Assembly: GCF_000685035.1 (NCBI RefSeq)
Contig: NZ_BAYB01000009.1
Location: 310,001 to 374,000, forward strand
Direction: 5' to 3'
Origin: Paraburkholderia ferrariae NBRC 106233
Lineage (GTDB): Bacteria > Pseudomonadota > Gammaproteobacteria > Burkholderiales > Burkholderiaceae
DNA: 64,000 bases
Shown: one piece after another, positions 36,248 to 45,030 of the stretch
Layout of the letters: each line of letters starts with the position of its first letter
Position numbering within the stretch: the first letter of the stretch is position 1
Position numbers and translations under genes: made by a program
The notes under the pieces: model-generated
What the model was told of the DNA's origin: nothing
The model's database searches: none
Seen by the model: the letters and a program-made list of their open reading frames with translations, nothing else

Positions 36248-37660
36248 ATGAGTCATTTCCCCCCTGCCCCCGCGGCAGGCGCGGCACCGCTCGAAGATGC
36301 GGGCAGCCACACCGTAGCGTACGGCGGCAAGGCCGTCGATATCGGCCATGCGCTCGACGAAGGCCCCTATGCGCTGCTACAGCGGATTGCCGCGGTGCTC
36401 GCGGCGCTCTCCATCGTCGTGGATGGTTTCGACAGCCAGCTCATCGGCTTCGCGATTCCCGTGCTCATCAAGGAGTGGGGCATTACGCGCAACGCGTTCG
36501 CGCCCGTGGTCGCCGCGGGGTTGATCGGCATGGGCCTCGGCAGCGCCTTCGCCGGAGTCTTTGCCGACCGCTTCGGACGCCGCCCGGCCGTGATCGGCAG
36601 CGTGCTCGTGTTCGGCGCCGCAACCTGCGCCATCTCTCTCGCGCCGAATGTCGGCACCATTGCCGCGTTGCGCTTCCTCGCGGGCCTCGGCATCGGCGGG
36701 GCGCTGCCCACGTCCACGACCATCACAGCGGAATTCACGCCGGCCCGCTTTCGCACCTTCGCCGTCACGGCGACGATCGTGTGCGTGCCGCTGGGCGGCA
36801 TGCTCGCGGGCCTCTTCGCGGGCCAGGTGCTGCCGGCGTACGGCTGGCGCGGACTCTTTTTCGCAGGCGGCGTGCTGCCGCTGCTGCTCGGCATCGTGCT
36901 GTTCGTGACGCTGCCCGAATCGCCGCGCTTTCTCGCGCGGCGCGAAGGGCGCTGGCCGGACCTCGTGCGCCTGCTCGCACGCATGGGGCGCAGCGTGCCC
37001 GCCGATGCGGTCTTTACCGACCTGCGCGAACAGAGCGCCGAAAAGCATCAGGGCTTCGCCGCACTCTTTCGCGACGGCCGCGGGCGCGACACCGTGGCGA
37101 TCTGGGGCGCGTTCTTCATGTGCCTGCTCGCCGTCTATGCCGCATTCAGCTGGCTGCCGGCCATGCTGACGAGCGAAGGGCTTTCCGTTTCGCTCGCGGG
37201 CTACGGCCTCAGCGCCTACAACCTGGGCGGCGTGATCGGCGCGCTCCTCTGCGCCCTGGCCATCGCGCGCTACGGGTCGCGCTGGCCGCTGCTGCTGTGC
37301 TGCGCGGGCGGTGCGATCAGCGCGTGGATGATGCTGGGCCTCGGCGTGAAGCAGCACACGGGGCTGCTCATTCTCGGCCTCGGGCTGCATGGCCTCTTTG
37401 TCAACGCGGTGCAATCGACCATGTACGCGCTGTGCGCCTATGTCTATCCCACCAGCGTGCGCGCCACCGGCACGGCATCGGCGCTCGCATTCGGCCGGAT
37501 TGGCGCGATCCTCAGTGCTTTCGCGGGTGCAATCGTGATTACGGCGGCCGGCGCGCCGGGCTATCTGCTGATGCTTGGCGCGGCCATGGCGATCGTACTG
37601 GTCGCCCTTGCCTTGGTCGGCCGGCACATTCCGGCCGGCATGAGCAGCTACCGCCGCTGA
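36248..37660 (+). CDS. MFS transporter, aromatic acid:H+ symporter (AAHS) type
   Basis: 470 aa, 12 predicted membrane segments. It has the AAHS hallmark DGFDSQLIGFAIPVLIKEWG in TM1 and the MFS motif between TM2 and TM3 (GVFADRFGRRPAVI), and later VYPTSVRATGTASALAFGRIG. It imports aromatic acids with protons; mandelate, benzoylformate or benzoate are likely substrates. ATG 36248 follows AAGGAG; the upstream in-frame extension to 36215 is less likely. It is in the same orientation as the enzyme genes and is followed by a porin. Confidence 0.88.
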   Translation: MSHFPPAPAAGAAPLEDAGSHTVAYGGKAVDIGHALDEGPYALLQRIAAVLAALSIVVDGFDSQLIGFAIPVLIKEWGITRNAFAPVVAAGLIGMGLGSAFAGVFADRFGRRPAVIGSVLVFGAATCAISLAPNVGTIAALRFLAGLGIGGALPTSTTITAEFTPARFRTFAVTATIVCVPLGGMLAGLFAGQVLPAYGWRGLFFAGGVLPLLLGIVLFVTLPESPRFLARREGRWPDLVRLLARMGRSVPADAVFTDLREQSAEKHQGFAALFRDGRGRDTVAIWGAFFMCLLAVYAAFSWLPAMLTSEGLSVSLAGYGLSAYNLGGVIGALLCALAIARYGSRWPLLLCCAGGAISAWMMLGLGVKQHTGLLILGLGLHGLFVNAVQSTMYALCAYVYPTSVRATGTASALAFGRIGAILSAFAGAIVITAAGAPGYLLMLGAAMAIVLVALALVGRHIPAGMSSYRR

Positions 37661-37859
37661 AAACATAGTTCTGCTACGGGGGGCACCCAGGTCTCCCCCG
37701 ACTTCCAGCAAGCTTCGCGGGTCCGGTTGCGCGATCTGCTCATGCCACAACCTAAGCACTACTACTGAAACTCAACAACCCGCCGCTCAGCGCGGCTCGA
37801 CAACATGACCGGGCGATGCCGCCGCACCGCAACCGGCAAAACAGGAGAACACGGAGATC

Positions 37860-38996
37860 ATGAAACTTCGGATCGCGGCAGGGCTGGCGCTCGCCGGCAT
37901 GAACGCCACCGCATGGGCGCAAAGCAGCGTCACGCTGTACGGCATTGTCGATACCGGCATCGAGTATGTTTCGCATGCCGACGCCGCCGGCGACGGCGTG
38001 GTGCGCATGCCCGGCATCACGGGTGAAATGCCCTCGCGCTGGGGCGTGCGCGGCAACGAAGACCTGGGCGGCGGACTCTCGACCATCTTCGCACTCGAAA
38101 GCGGCTTCAACATGCGCGGAGGCACCCTGAACCAGGGCGGGCGCCTGTTCGGACGTCAAGCCTGGGTGGGCCTCGCCAGTCCCTATGGCAGCCTCACGTT
38201 CGGCCGCCAGTACACCATGACGTACTGGGCCATTGCCGACGCCGATCTGCTCGGCCCCGACATCTACGGCGGCACGGCCTCGTTCGACCAGTATCTGCCG
38301 AGCGCGCGCAGCGACAACACGATCGTCTACAAGGGCAGCTATGCGGGCTTCACGCTCGGCGCGACGTGGTCGTTCGGGCGGGATTCGGCGGGCACCGGCA
38401 ACTCGCCGGGCCAGGGCACGTGCGCGGGGCCCGTGCCGGGGAGCGCGCAAACGTGCCGCGAATGGTCGGCGATGCTGCGCTACGACCGCTCGGGCTTCGG
38501 CGTGGCCGCGGCCTACGACGAGCAGCACGGCGGCCCCGGCGCCCAGGCCAACCTCTACGACGGCACGCCCAGCTTCGCCCTGACGAACCCGGGCGACACC
38601 GACGTGCGCATGCAGCTAAACGGCTACGGCCACGTTGGCGCGCTGCGCTTTGGCGGCGGCTGGCTCGGGCGGCGCGTCGATACGGTCGCGCCCGCCACGC
38701 CGAACGTGCACTCCGACCAGTTCTACGCCACCGCTTCGTATCCGCTCACACCCGCCTTCTTCGTGGATGGCGGCGTGTATCACATCGTCAATGCCCACGA
38801 CGACGCGCGCGGGACCATCGCCACCTTGCGCACGACCTATCAGCTCTCGAAGCAGTCGGCCATCTATCTGCAGGGCGCGTATCTGTGGAATAGCGCGAAG
38901 GCGGCTTATACGGTGAGCCAGGGCGGCGGCGGGACCACCCCCGCTCCCGGCATGGGACAGGTCGGGGTGATGGCGGGCGTGAGGCACAGCTTCTGA
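37860..38996 (+). CDS. Gram-negative porin (Burkholderia type), second copy
   Basis: 378 aa. The signal peptide ends ATAWA and the mature part begins QSSVTLYGIVDTGIEYV. RLFGRQAWVGLASPYGSLTFGRQYT corresponds to the constriction region, and the protein ends GVRHSF with the outer-membrane Phe signal. It sits directly downstream of the aromatic-acid transporter, so it may be a porin co-regulated for uptake of that substrate. ATG 37860 follows ACGGAG by 5 nt. It is clearly different from the 25584 porin in the loop regions, with a Cys pair in the GTCAGPVPGSAQTC loop. Confidence 0.9.
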   Translation: MKLRIAAGLALAGMNATAWAQSSVTLYGIVDTGIEYVSHADAAGDGVVRMPGITGEMPSRWGVRGNEDLGGGLSTIFALESGFNMRGGTLNQGGRLFGRQAWVGLASPYGSLTFGRQYTMTYWAIADADLLGPDIYGGTASFDQYLPSARSDNTIVYKGSYAGFTLGATWSFGRDSAGTGNSPGQGTCAGPVPGSAQTCREWSAMLRYDRSGFGVAAAYDEQHGGPGAQANLYDGTPSFALTNPGDTDVRMQLNGYGHVGALRFGGGWLGRRVDTVAPATPNVHSDQFYATASYPLTPAFFVDGGVYHIVNAHDDARGTIATLRTTYQLSKQSAIYLQGAYLWNSAKAAYTVSQGGGGTTPAPGMGQVGVMAGVRHSF

Positions 38997-39009
38997 CGCT
39001 TGCGTTGGC

Positions 39010-39036
39010 GGCCCGGAAGCCGCATAAGGCTGGGCC
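39010..39036. terminator. Bulged hairpin between convergent porin and MHS genes
   Basis: GGCCC(GGA)AGCC (39010-39021) pairs with GGCTGGGCC (39028-39036), with a 3-nt bulge and a 6-nt loop. It lies between the convergent stops at 38996 and 39058. No T-run is seen, so it is only a possible bidirectional terminator. Confidence 0.4.
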
Positions 39037-39057
39037 ACGACGAAGGACGATGCCGAC

Positions 39058-40404
39058 CTAGTCCAGCGCCTTGCCGCCCGTCTCCTCGAAAAGCGAAATG
39101 GCGACGAGCGAAACGGCCACGCAGGCAAGCATGTACCACGCGGGCGCCATCGGGCTTCCGGTCACGCGGATCAGCCAGCCCGCAACCAGCTGCGCCGTTC
39201 CGCCGAACAGCGAGACCGCAACCGCATAGGCGCTGGCCATGAATCCGGCGCGGATCGCCCTGGGGAAGCTCTCGGGCATCAGCGCATACGCCGGCGCGGA
39301 GCCCATGGTGTAGCAGAGCATCAGCACCAGCATCATCGCGAGCACGGCGGGCAGCGTGGGGTATGCGTTCATTGCCCAGAACGCCGGGTAGATCAGCACC
39401 AGCAACGCAATGCGCCCGGCGATCACGAGCGGCTTGCGCCGCCCCATGCGATCGGACCACGCGCCGTAGATCGGGCACATGACCAGCGAGACGAAACTGG
39501 CCCCCACGCCGACGAGCATCGACAGCCTGGCCGGCAGCTTCAACGTTTCGATGCAATAGGTAGGCAGGTAGTAGATCAGCAGATAGGTGGCCACCGTCAT
39601 GCCCATGATCGAGAAGACCACGAGGAACCAGTTGCGCACGTCCACCCGGCGCCAGTTGCGCACGCCGCTCGCAAGGTTCACGGGTTCTTCCACGATATGC
39701 CGGCGCAGATAAATGCCCACCGGCGCGATCAGCGTGCCCATCAGGAACGGCACGCGCCAGCCCCACGCATGCAGTTGCGCATCGCTCAGTACGTACGCCA
39801 GCGTGGCGGCCGTGCCGGACCCCAGCAGCGCCGCCGCGCCCTGGCTGGCAAGCTGCCAGCTCGCCCGGAAGCCGCGATGCCGGTCGCTGCCGGTTTCGAG
39901 CAGCGTGGCCGTGGCCGCGCCGAATTCGCCGCCCTGCGCGAAGCCCTGCATGAGCCGTGCGAACACCATCAGCGCGGGCGCCGCGAGGCCGATCTGCGCA
40001 TAAGTGGGCGCACAGCCGATGAGGGCGGAGCCGGCGGCCATCAGCGCGATGGTGAGCGTGAGCGCGGCGCGCCGGCCGGCGCGATCCGCATAGCGTCCAA
40101 TCACGATCCCGCCGAGCGGGCGCATCACGAAGCCCACCGCGAACACGGCGAACGACAGCAGCGTCGAAATCACCGGATCGTGCGCGGGAAAGAACAGCTT
40201 GCCGATGGTCAGCGCGAAATAGCTATAGACGGTGAAATCGAAGAATTCGAGCAGATTCCCGATAACAGCGGCGACGACAATCTTTCTCGACGAAACCTGC
40301 CGCTTGTCGTTCGCAGCCGCGGCTGCGGAACCGGACGTCTGCGGCCCGGCCGTGTGTGCCTGAGCTTCGTATTGCTGCAATCGGGGGTGGGCGTGAGGGT
40401 TCAT
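39058..40404 (-). CDS. MFS transporter, metabolite:H+ symporter (MHS) family
   Basis: 448 aa, 12 membrane segments. MHS features: GNLLEFFDFTVYSYFALTIG in TM1, RPLGGIVIGRYADRAGRRAAL, and RLMQGFAQGGEFGAATATLLE in TM4. The family moves organic acids and zwitterions such as citrate, alpha-ketoglutarate, proline, betaine and shikimate. It is encoded 57 bp downstream of an M20 amidohydrolase gene and ends convergently with the porin, so it may import the N-acyl-amino-acid substrate or a product. The N-terminus has a hydrophilic Ala/Gln-rich extension of about 40 residues. Confidence 0.88.
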   Translation of the reverse strand: MNPHAHPRLQQYEAQAHTAGPQTSGSAAAAANDKRQVSSRKIVVAAVIGNLLEFFDFTVYSYFALTIGKLFFPAHDPVISTLLSFAVFAVGFVMRPLGGIVIGRYADRAGRRAALTLTIALMAAGSALIGCAPTYAQIGLAAPALMVFARLMQGFAQGGEFGAATATLLETGSDRHRGFRASWQLASQGAAALLGSGTAATLAYVLSDAQLHAWGWRVPFLMGTLIAPVGIYLRRHIVEEPVNLASGVRNWRRVDVRNWFLVVFSIMGMTVATYLLIYYLPTYCIETLKLPARLSMLVGVGASFVSLVMCPIYGAWSDRMGRRKPLVIAGRIALLVLIYPAFWAMNAYPTLPAVLAMMLVLMLCYTMGSAPAYALMPESFPRAIRAGFMASAYAVAVSLFGGTAQLVAGWLIRVTGSPMAPAWYMLACVAVSLVAISLFEETGGKALD

Positions 40405-40461
40405 CCTGCGTTCCTGTATGCGAATGCAGCGGGGCCGGGTTGGCGTGCCGTATCGGGTGGG

Positions 40462-41667
40462 TCAGGCGCCGTGATCGAGATACCGCTCGACGAGGCGCGT
40501 CCAGAAGGCGGCGCCGATGGTCAGGTTCTCGTCGGCGAAGTCGTAATGGGCGTTGTGCAGCATCGGCGCCTGGGCGCCATTGCCGATGCGTAAAAAGCAT
40601 CCGGGGCGCTGCTGAAGGAGGTAAGCGAAGTCCTCGCTTCCCGCAATCGCGGGGAACGGTGCAATCACCCTGTCTGCACCCACCAGATCGACGGCCACCT
40701 GGCGCGCGAACTCCGTTTCGGCGTCGCTGTTCACGAGCACCGGATAGCCGCGCACATAGTCGATCTCCACGTGGCCGCCATAGGCCGCCACGTGTCCCTC
40801 CGCCAGCGCGCGAATGCGCGCTTCGAGCGTGCTGCGCACCTCGTCGTTGAACGAACGCACGCTCAGCTTCAGCGTTGCGCGCTCGGGAATCACGTTCGCC
40901 ACATCGCCTGCGTGGATGGCGCCGACCGTCACGACCGCCGTTTGCGTGGGATCGATGTTGCGCGCCACGATCGTCTGCAATGCCATGACGAGGCTGCTGG
41001 CCATCACGACGGGGTCCGCGCTCAGATGCGGGCGGGCCGCATGGCCGCCCTTGCCCGTGATCGCGATGTTGACGGTATCGCAGGCCGCCATAAAGGGGCC
41101 CGGGCGGAACATGAAGGTGCCCGTCGGCACACCCGGATGGTTGTGGAGACCGAACACCGCATCGCACGGAAAGCGCTCGAAGAGGCCGTCGGCAATCATG
41201 CGTTCCGCGCCGCTATCCGCGCCGGCTTCTTCCGCCGGCTGGAAGATCAGGTGCACGGTGCCGTTAAAGCGCCGGGTGCGTGCCAACTGCTTCGCGGCGC
41301 CGAGCAGGACGGTCGTATGGCCGTCGTGGCCGCACGCGTGCATTTTGCCGTCGTGCACGCTGGCGTGCGGCAGGCCCGTGAGTTCGTGGATCGGCAAGGC
41401 GTCCATGTCGGCGCGCACGCCGATCGAGCGCGTGCCGCTGCCCGCCTTCAAGGTGCCCACCACGCCATGGCCGCCCACCTCGCGCGTCACCTGGTAGCCC
41501 CAGGCTTCGAGCTTCTCCGCGACCAGCGCCGCCGTCTGCACCTCCTCGTAGGAGAGTTCCGGATGGCGGTGAATGTGGCGGCGAATGGTCTTCAGCTCGT
41601 CGCCGAAGTCTTCGATGTCCTCGATGCCGGCGTGATCCGCTTTGAGTTCGGCGCTGTGGTCAGTCAT
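40462..41667 (-). CDS. M20-family amidohydrolase (hippurate-hydrolase-like)
   Basis: 401 aa. Metal-dependent amidase/carboxypeptidase of the hippurate hydrolase/IAA-amino-acid hydrolase group. Conserved: RRHIHRHPELSYEE, RADMDALPI, HACGHDGHTTVLLGAAK (metal ligands), FQPAEEAGADSGAERM (catalytic Glu), GKGGHAARPH and AGSEDFAYLLQQRPGCFLRIG. The family cleaves N-acyl or N-aroyl amino acids; hippurate would give benzoate and glycine. ATG 41667 has GGGGAGA about 11 nt upstream. It is the first gene of an operon with the MHS transporter and is divergent from the LysR gene at 41786, its probable regulator. Confidence 0.88.
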   Translation of the reverse strand: MTDHSAELKADHAGIEDIEDFGDELKTIRRHIHRHPELSYEEVQTAALVAEKLEAWGYQVTREVGGHGVVGTLKAGSGTRSIGVRADMDALPIHELTGLPHASVHDGKMHACGHDGHTTVLLGAAKQLARTRRFNGTVHLIFQPAEEAGADSGAERMIADGLFERFPCDAVFGLHNHPGVPTGTFMFRPGPFMAACDTVNIAITGKGGHAARPHLSADPVVMASSLVMALQTIVARNIDPTQTAVVTVGAIHAGDVANVIPERATLKLSVRSFNDEVRSTLEARIRALAEGHVAAYGGHVEIDYVRGYPVLVNSDAETEFARQVAVDLVGADRVIAPFPAIAGSEDFAYLLQQRPGCFLRIGNGAQAPMLHNAHYDFADENLTIGAAFWTRLVERYLDHGA

Positions 41668-41785
41668 GGCAGGATGTCTCCCCAGGTAGTATCGGGGCGA
41701 GTATTCCACCGCAAAATTGCCAGGGAAATGACGCCCCCCATGCGAGAATGTTGACTTCAAGGCAACAGTCGAGCCGGAGATCCCC

Positions 41786-42697
41786 GTGAATCCCGATCCG
41801 CTGAACTCCCGGGCGGTGGCCTACCTGTGCGAAGTCGCGAGCCAGGGCGGCGTGCGCGCCGCTGCGGAAGCGCTGGACGTCAACGCCTCTGTCGTGAGCC
41901 GGCAGATTGCGCTGCTCGAACGCACGCTGCGCATGCCGCTGCTCACGCGCCAGGGCCGCAACGTGGGCGTGACCGAGGTCGGGCGCATGCTGGTGGAGTT
42001 CCATCGCGACCAGCAGCGCGCCGTGAAGCAGTTGCATGCGCAACTGGACGAGTACCGGCATCTCGAACGCGGCCGCATTACCGTCGCGTCCGGCGAGGGT
42101 TTCATCGAGGGCTTCGTCACGGGCGCGCTTCATCGTTTCAGCGTGAAGCATCCGCACATCACCATCGACATACGCGCCGGTTCCACGGCGGAAGTCATGG
42201 CGATGCTGCGCAACGACGAAGCCGATATCGGGCTTTGCGTGGCCGCGCCGGGCAGACAGCCCGGCTTCAGGACGCGGACCTTCCCGCTCGGCCCGCTGTG
42301 CGCGGTGGTCACGCCGGGCCATCCGCTCGCCGCTTCCGGCAAGGTCGCGCCTGCGCTGCTGGTGTCGCACCGGCTCATCTTCATGCCGGGCGACTTCGGC
42401 ATGCAGATGCAGTTGCAGGCCATGCTCGACGCGGACGGACTCGCCTGCGTGCCCGCCTACCGTTGCGACCTCTTTTCGACAGCCCAGGCGCTGGCCGCCG
42501 CGGGACTGGGGGTGGCGTTCATGTCGGCCGCGGCAGCGCGGCGCCGGATTGCCGAGGCACAACTGGTCGCCGTTCCGCTCGATCACCCGATCGCACGCGA
42601 CTTTCGCTGCCAGTTGACGACCCGCAGCGGACGCCGGCTCTCCCCCGCCGCCGACCACTTGTGGAAGCAACTGGTGGCATCGATGAGCGAGGCCTGA
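41786..42697 (+). CDS. LysR-family regulator of the amidohydrolase/transporter operon
   Basis: 303 aa from a GTG at 41786 supported by CCGGAGATCCCC just upstream; no ATG exists close by. The HTH is QGGVRAAAEALDVNASVVSR, followed by QIALLERTLRMPLLTRQGRN. The effector domain is complete to residue 300. It is divergent from the amidohydrolase gene, with 118 bp between, the normal arrangement for a LysR regulator and its target operon. Confidence 0.89.
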   Translation: MNPDPLNSRAVAYLCEVASQGGVRAAAEALDVNASVVSRQIALLERTLRMPLLTRQGRNVGVTEVGRMLVEFHRDQQRAVKQLHAQLDEYRHLERGRITVASGEGFIEGFVTGALHRFSVKHPHITIDIRAGSTAEVMAMLRNDEADIGLCVAAPGRQPGFRTRTFPLGPLCAVVTPGHPLAASGKVAPALLVSHRLIFMPGDFGMQMQLQAMLDADGLACVPAYRCDLFSTAQALAAAGLGVAFMSAAAARRRIAEAQLVAVPLDHPIARDFRCQLTTRSGRRLSPAADHLWKQLVASMSEA

Positions 42698-42881
42698 GGT
42701 TCGGCGGTTGCGCCCCCAGGTTCAACGTACGCTTTTAAGCCGCCTCTATAGCGTTTTCGTTATTAACAGGAATACTAATTACCATCAACCCGAATCAATG
42801 GCATCTATTAAAGACAGATTCGATCCGAATTAACGAAACAGCACTGTACAATGCGCGACGGACGTTATGGAGAAGCTGACC

Positions 42882-43307
42882 ATGTCGCTTCGCATTGCCT
42901 GTCTTTGCGGAAAAATCGCGGTCGATTTGCAGGGTTCGCCGGTCGCGCGGGCGAACTGCCACTGCGCATCGTGCCGCGACTTTTACGGAACCTCGATCTG
43001 GTCGGCCCCGGCCTGGCAGGCAGATTCAGTCCGCATGGCCGAAGGAACGGGACACGTCTTCAAACATCCGCACAAGCAACTCTCCAGAACGTTCTGTGGC
43101 GATTGCGGCGAAGTGCTATTCGGCACGAATCGCCTTGGCATGCGCGTCGTGCCCAACAGTATGGTCGCCCGCGCAACAGGCGGCACGCTCGACGCGGCCC
43201 ATGCGCCAACCATGCATCTGTTCTACCGGCACCGGATTGTCGATGCCCAGGACGATCTGCCCAGGTACCTCGACGGGTGGGACGGTCCGACCTGGGAAGC
43301 CTCGTAA
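42882..43307 (+). CDS. GFA-family protein (glutathione-dependent formaldehyde-activating fold)
   Basis: 141 aa from ATG 42882, chosen over ATG 42867 because GGAGAAG lies 8 nt upstream. Cys pairs typical of the fold are present: CLCGK, NCHCASCR and FCGDCGEVLF, with seven cysteines in the zinc-binding layout of GFA proteins. The family holds zinc and has been linked to glutathione adducts, but most members are uncharacterised. The upstream gap (42698-42881) is unusually AT-rich for this genome and may carry the promoter. Confidence 0.82.
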   Translation: MSLRIACLCGKIAVDLQGSPVARANCHCASCRDFYGTSIWSAPAWQADSVRMAEGTGHVFKHPHKQLSRTFCGDCGEVLFGTNRLGMRVVPNSMVARATGGTLDAAHAPTMHLFYRHRIVDAQDDLPRYLDGWDGPTWEAS

Positions 43308-43363
43308 GCGCAGGATCTCCGCGCCCGCCACGCCGGGCGTGCCTTCATCCATCAGGAACCGCA

Positions 43364-44131
43364 ATGAGCCAACTCATCGACCACCCGGTTTATCTGTTCA
43401 TTACGCTGATCGTCCTGCTCTCGGCCGCCGCGGCGCTCGGCGCCGTCGTGCTGCACCGCCTCGCTCCGCTGCACGAGGACGCCCGCGAAAACTACAACGT
43501 CGTGCAGGGCGCCACGCTCACGCTGCTGGCGCTGCTGATCGGCTTCACGCTTTCGATGGCGGTGGGCCGCTACGACCAGCGCAAGAACTACGAGGAAGAG
43601 GAAGCCAACGCAATCGGCACGGAGTATGTGCGCGCCGATCTGATCGGCGGCAGCGGCGCGGCGAAAACGAAAACGCTGCTCGCGCAATACCTGGAACTGC
43701 GTATCGAATACTACAAGACGCGCGATCACAGTGAACTCGGCACCATCAACCGCAAGACCTCGGATCTGCAGAACCAGCTCTGGGCCAGCGTGCGCGAGGC
43801 CGCGGCGGCGCAGCCCAGTCCGATTACGGCGCTCGTGGTGGCGGGCATGAACGACGTACTCAATAGCCAGGGCTATACGCAGGCAGCCTGGCTCAATCGC
43901 ATTCCGGTTTCGGCGTGGGGGCTCATGATGCTGATCGCGTTCTTCAGCAACCTCATGCAGGGCTATGGCGTACGCGGCAAAACCGGGCGGCGCGTGCTGC
44001 TGTTCGTGCTGCCCATTACCGTCTCGCTCTCGCTTTCGCTGATCGCCGATATCGACAGCCCGCGCGGCGGCCTGATCCGCGTGGTGCCGCAAAATCTGCT
44101 GCTCGTTCAGCAGTCGATGCCCTCGAACTGA
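43364..44131 (+). CDS. DUF4239-type (bestrophin-like) membrane protein
   Basis: 255 aa. It starts with a membrane segment (about residues 9-30), a second at about 48-65 (VQGATLTLLALLIGFTLSMA), then the DUF4239 signature GRYDQRKNYEEEEANAIGTEYVRA. A cytoplasmic or periplasmic helical middle and two C-terminal membrane segments (AWGLMMLIAFFSNLMQG, LLFVLPITVSLSLSLIAD) follow. The IDSPRGGLIRV motif near the end is conserved in the family. The function is unknown. Confidence 0.8.
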   Translation: MSQLIDHPVYLFITLIVLLSAAAALGAVVLHRLAPLHEDARENYNVVQGATLTLLALLIGFTLSMAVGRYDQRKNYEEEEANAIGTEYVRADLIGGSGAAKTKTLLAQYLELRIEYYKTRDHSELGTINRKTSDLQNQLWASVREAAAAQPSPITALVVAGMNDVLNSQGYTQAAWLNRIPVSAWGLMMLIAFFSNLMQGYGVRGKTGRRVLLFVLPITVSLSLSLIADIDSPRGGLIRVVPQNLLLVQQSMPSN

Positions 44132-44270
44132 TCGAAGCGGGCACACGGCGGGACGCGAGGCAAAAACCGAACCCGACCCGCCATCGCCATGCCGGGCCGC
44201 GCCCAACGTGCTCCCGTCATTTCCTCTAAACTGGGCAGTTCGACCTTTCCGGCTTGCAAGGAACACCCGC

Positions 44271-44975
44271 ATGAGCGACCTTTCCGCCTTCCCCATCACC
44301 CGCAAGTGGCCCGCGCAACATCCCGGGCGCATCCAGCTTTATTCGCTGCCCACGCCCAACGGCGTGAAGGTCTCGATCATGCTGGAGGAAACGGGCCTGC
44401 CCTATGAGCCGCATCTGGTGCGATTCGACACCAACGACCAGATGACCTCCGAATTCCTCTCGCTGAATCCCAACAACAAGATTCCGGCGATCATCGACCC
44501 CAACGGCCCCGAAGGCCGCCCGATCGCCCTGTTCGAATCGGGCGCGATCCTGATCTATCTGGCCGACAAATGCGGCCAGTTGCTCGCGCGCGCCGGCAAC
44601 GAGCGCTATGAAACCATTCAGTGGGTCATGTTCCAGATGGGCGGCATTGGCCCGATGTTCGGCCAGGTGGGTTTCTTCCACCGCTTCGCAGGCAAGGAGT
44701 ACGAGGACAAGCGCCCGCGCGACCGCTATGTCGCGGAGTCGCGCCGCCTGCTCAACGTGCTTGACGAGCGGCTTGCGGGCCGCGAGTGGATCATGGGCGA
44801 GCACTACACCATTGCCGATATCGTCACGTTCCCGTGGGTGCGCAATCTGGTGGGCTTCTACGAGGCGGGGGACCTCGTGGGCTTCCAGGACTTCACGCAC
44901 GTGAAGCGCGCGCTGGACGCGTTCGTCGCGCGTCCGGCAGTCGCACGCGGGCTGGAGATTCCCGCACGCGGATAA
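44271..44975 (+). CDS. Glutathione S-transferase (Nu class, YfcG/YghU-like)
   Basis: 234 aa. It has an N-terminal thioredoxin fold with LYSLPTPNGVKVSIMLEETGL, the cis-Pro region NNKIPAIIDPN and the glutathione gamma-glutamyl contact ALFESGAILIYLA. The C-terminal helical domain has MGGIGPMFGQVGFF and TIADIVTFPWVRN. Nu-class GSTs work as glutathione-dependent disulfide-bond reductases. ATG 44271 follows AAGGAA. It is convergent with the chemoreceptor gene. Confidence 0.88.
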   Translation: MSDLSAFPITRKWPAQHPGRIQLYSLPTPNGVKVSIMLEETGLPYEPHLVRFDTNDQMTSEFLSLNPNNKIPAIIDPNGPEGRPIALFESGAILIYLADKCGQLLARAGNERYETIQWVMFQMGGIGPMFGQVGFFHRFAGKEYEDKRPRDRYVAESRRLLNVLDERLAGREWIMGEHYTIADIVTFPWVRNLVGFYEAGDLVGFQDFTHVKRALDAFVARPAVARGLEIPARG

Positions 44976-44992
44976 AGCGGACCCGCTACGCG

Positions 44993-45017
44993 GCGGCGGC
45001 GCATCGCGCGCCGCCGC
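44993..45017. terminator. GC-rich hairpin between convergent GST and chemoreceptor genes
   Basis: GCGGCGGCGC (44993-45002) and its exact complement (45008-45017) form a 10-bp stem with a 5-nt loop ATCGC, between stops at 44975 and 45031. No T-run follows on either strand; a bidirectional terminator is possible. Confidence 0.55.
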
Positions 45018-45030
45018 CTGCTTGCGTGGC

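Noticed and set aside
44271..44975. Glutathione-dependent formaldehyde system made of GFA protein plus GST
   Set aside because: The genes are separated by an unrelated membrane protein and have no shared promoter logic. GFA and Nu-class GST functions do not imply a pathway.
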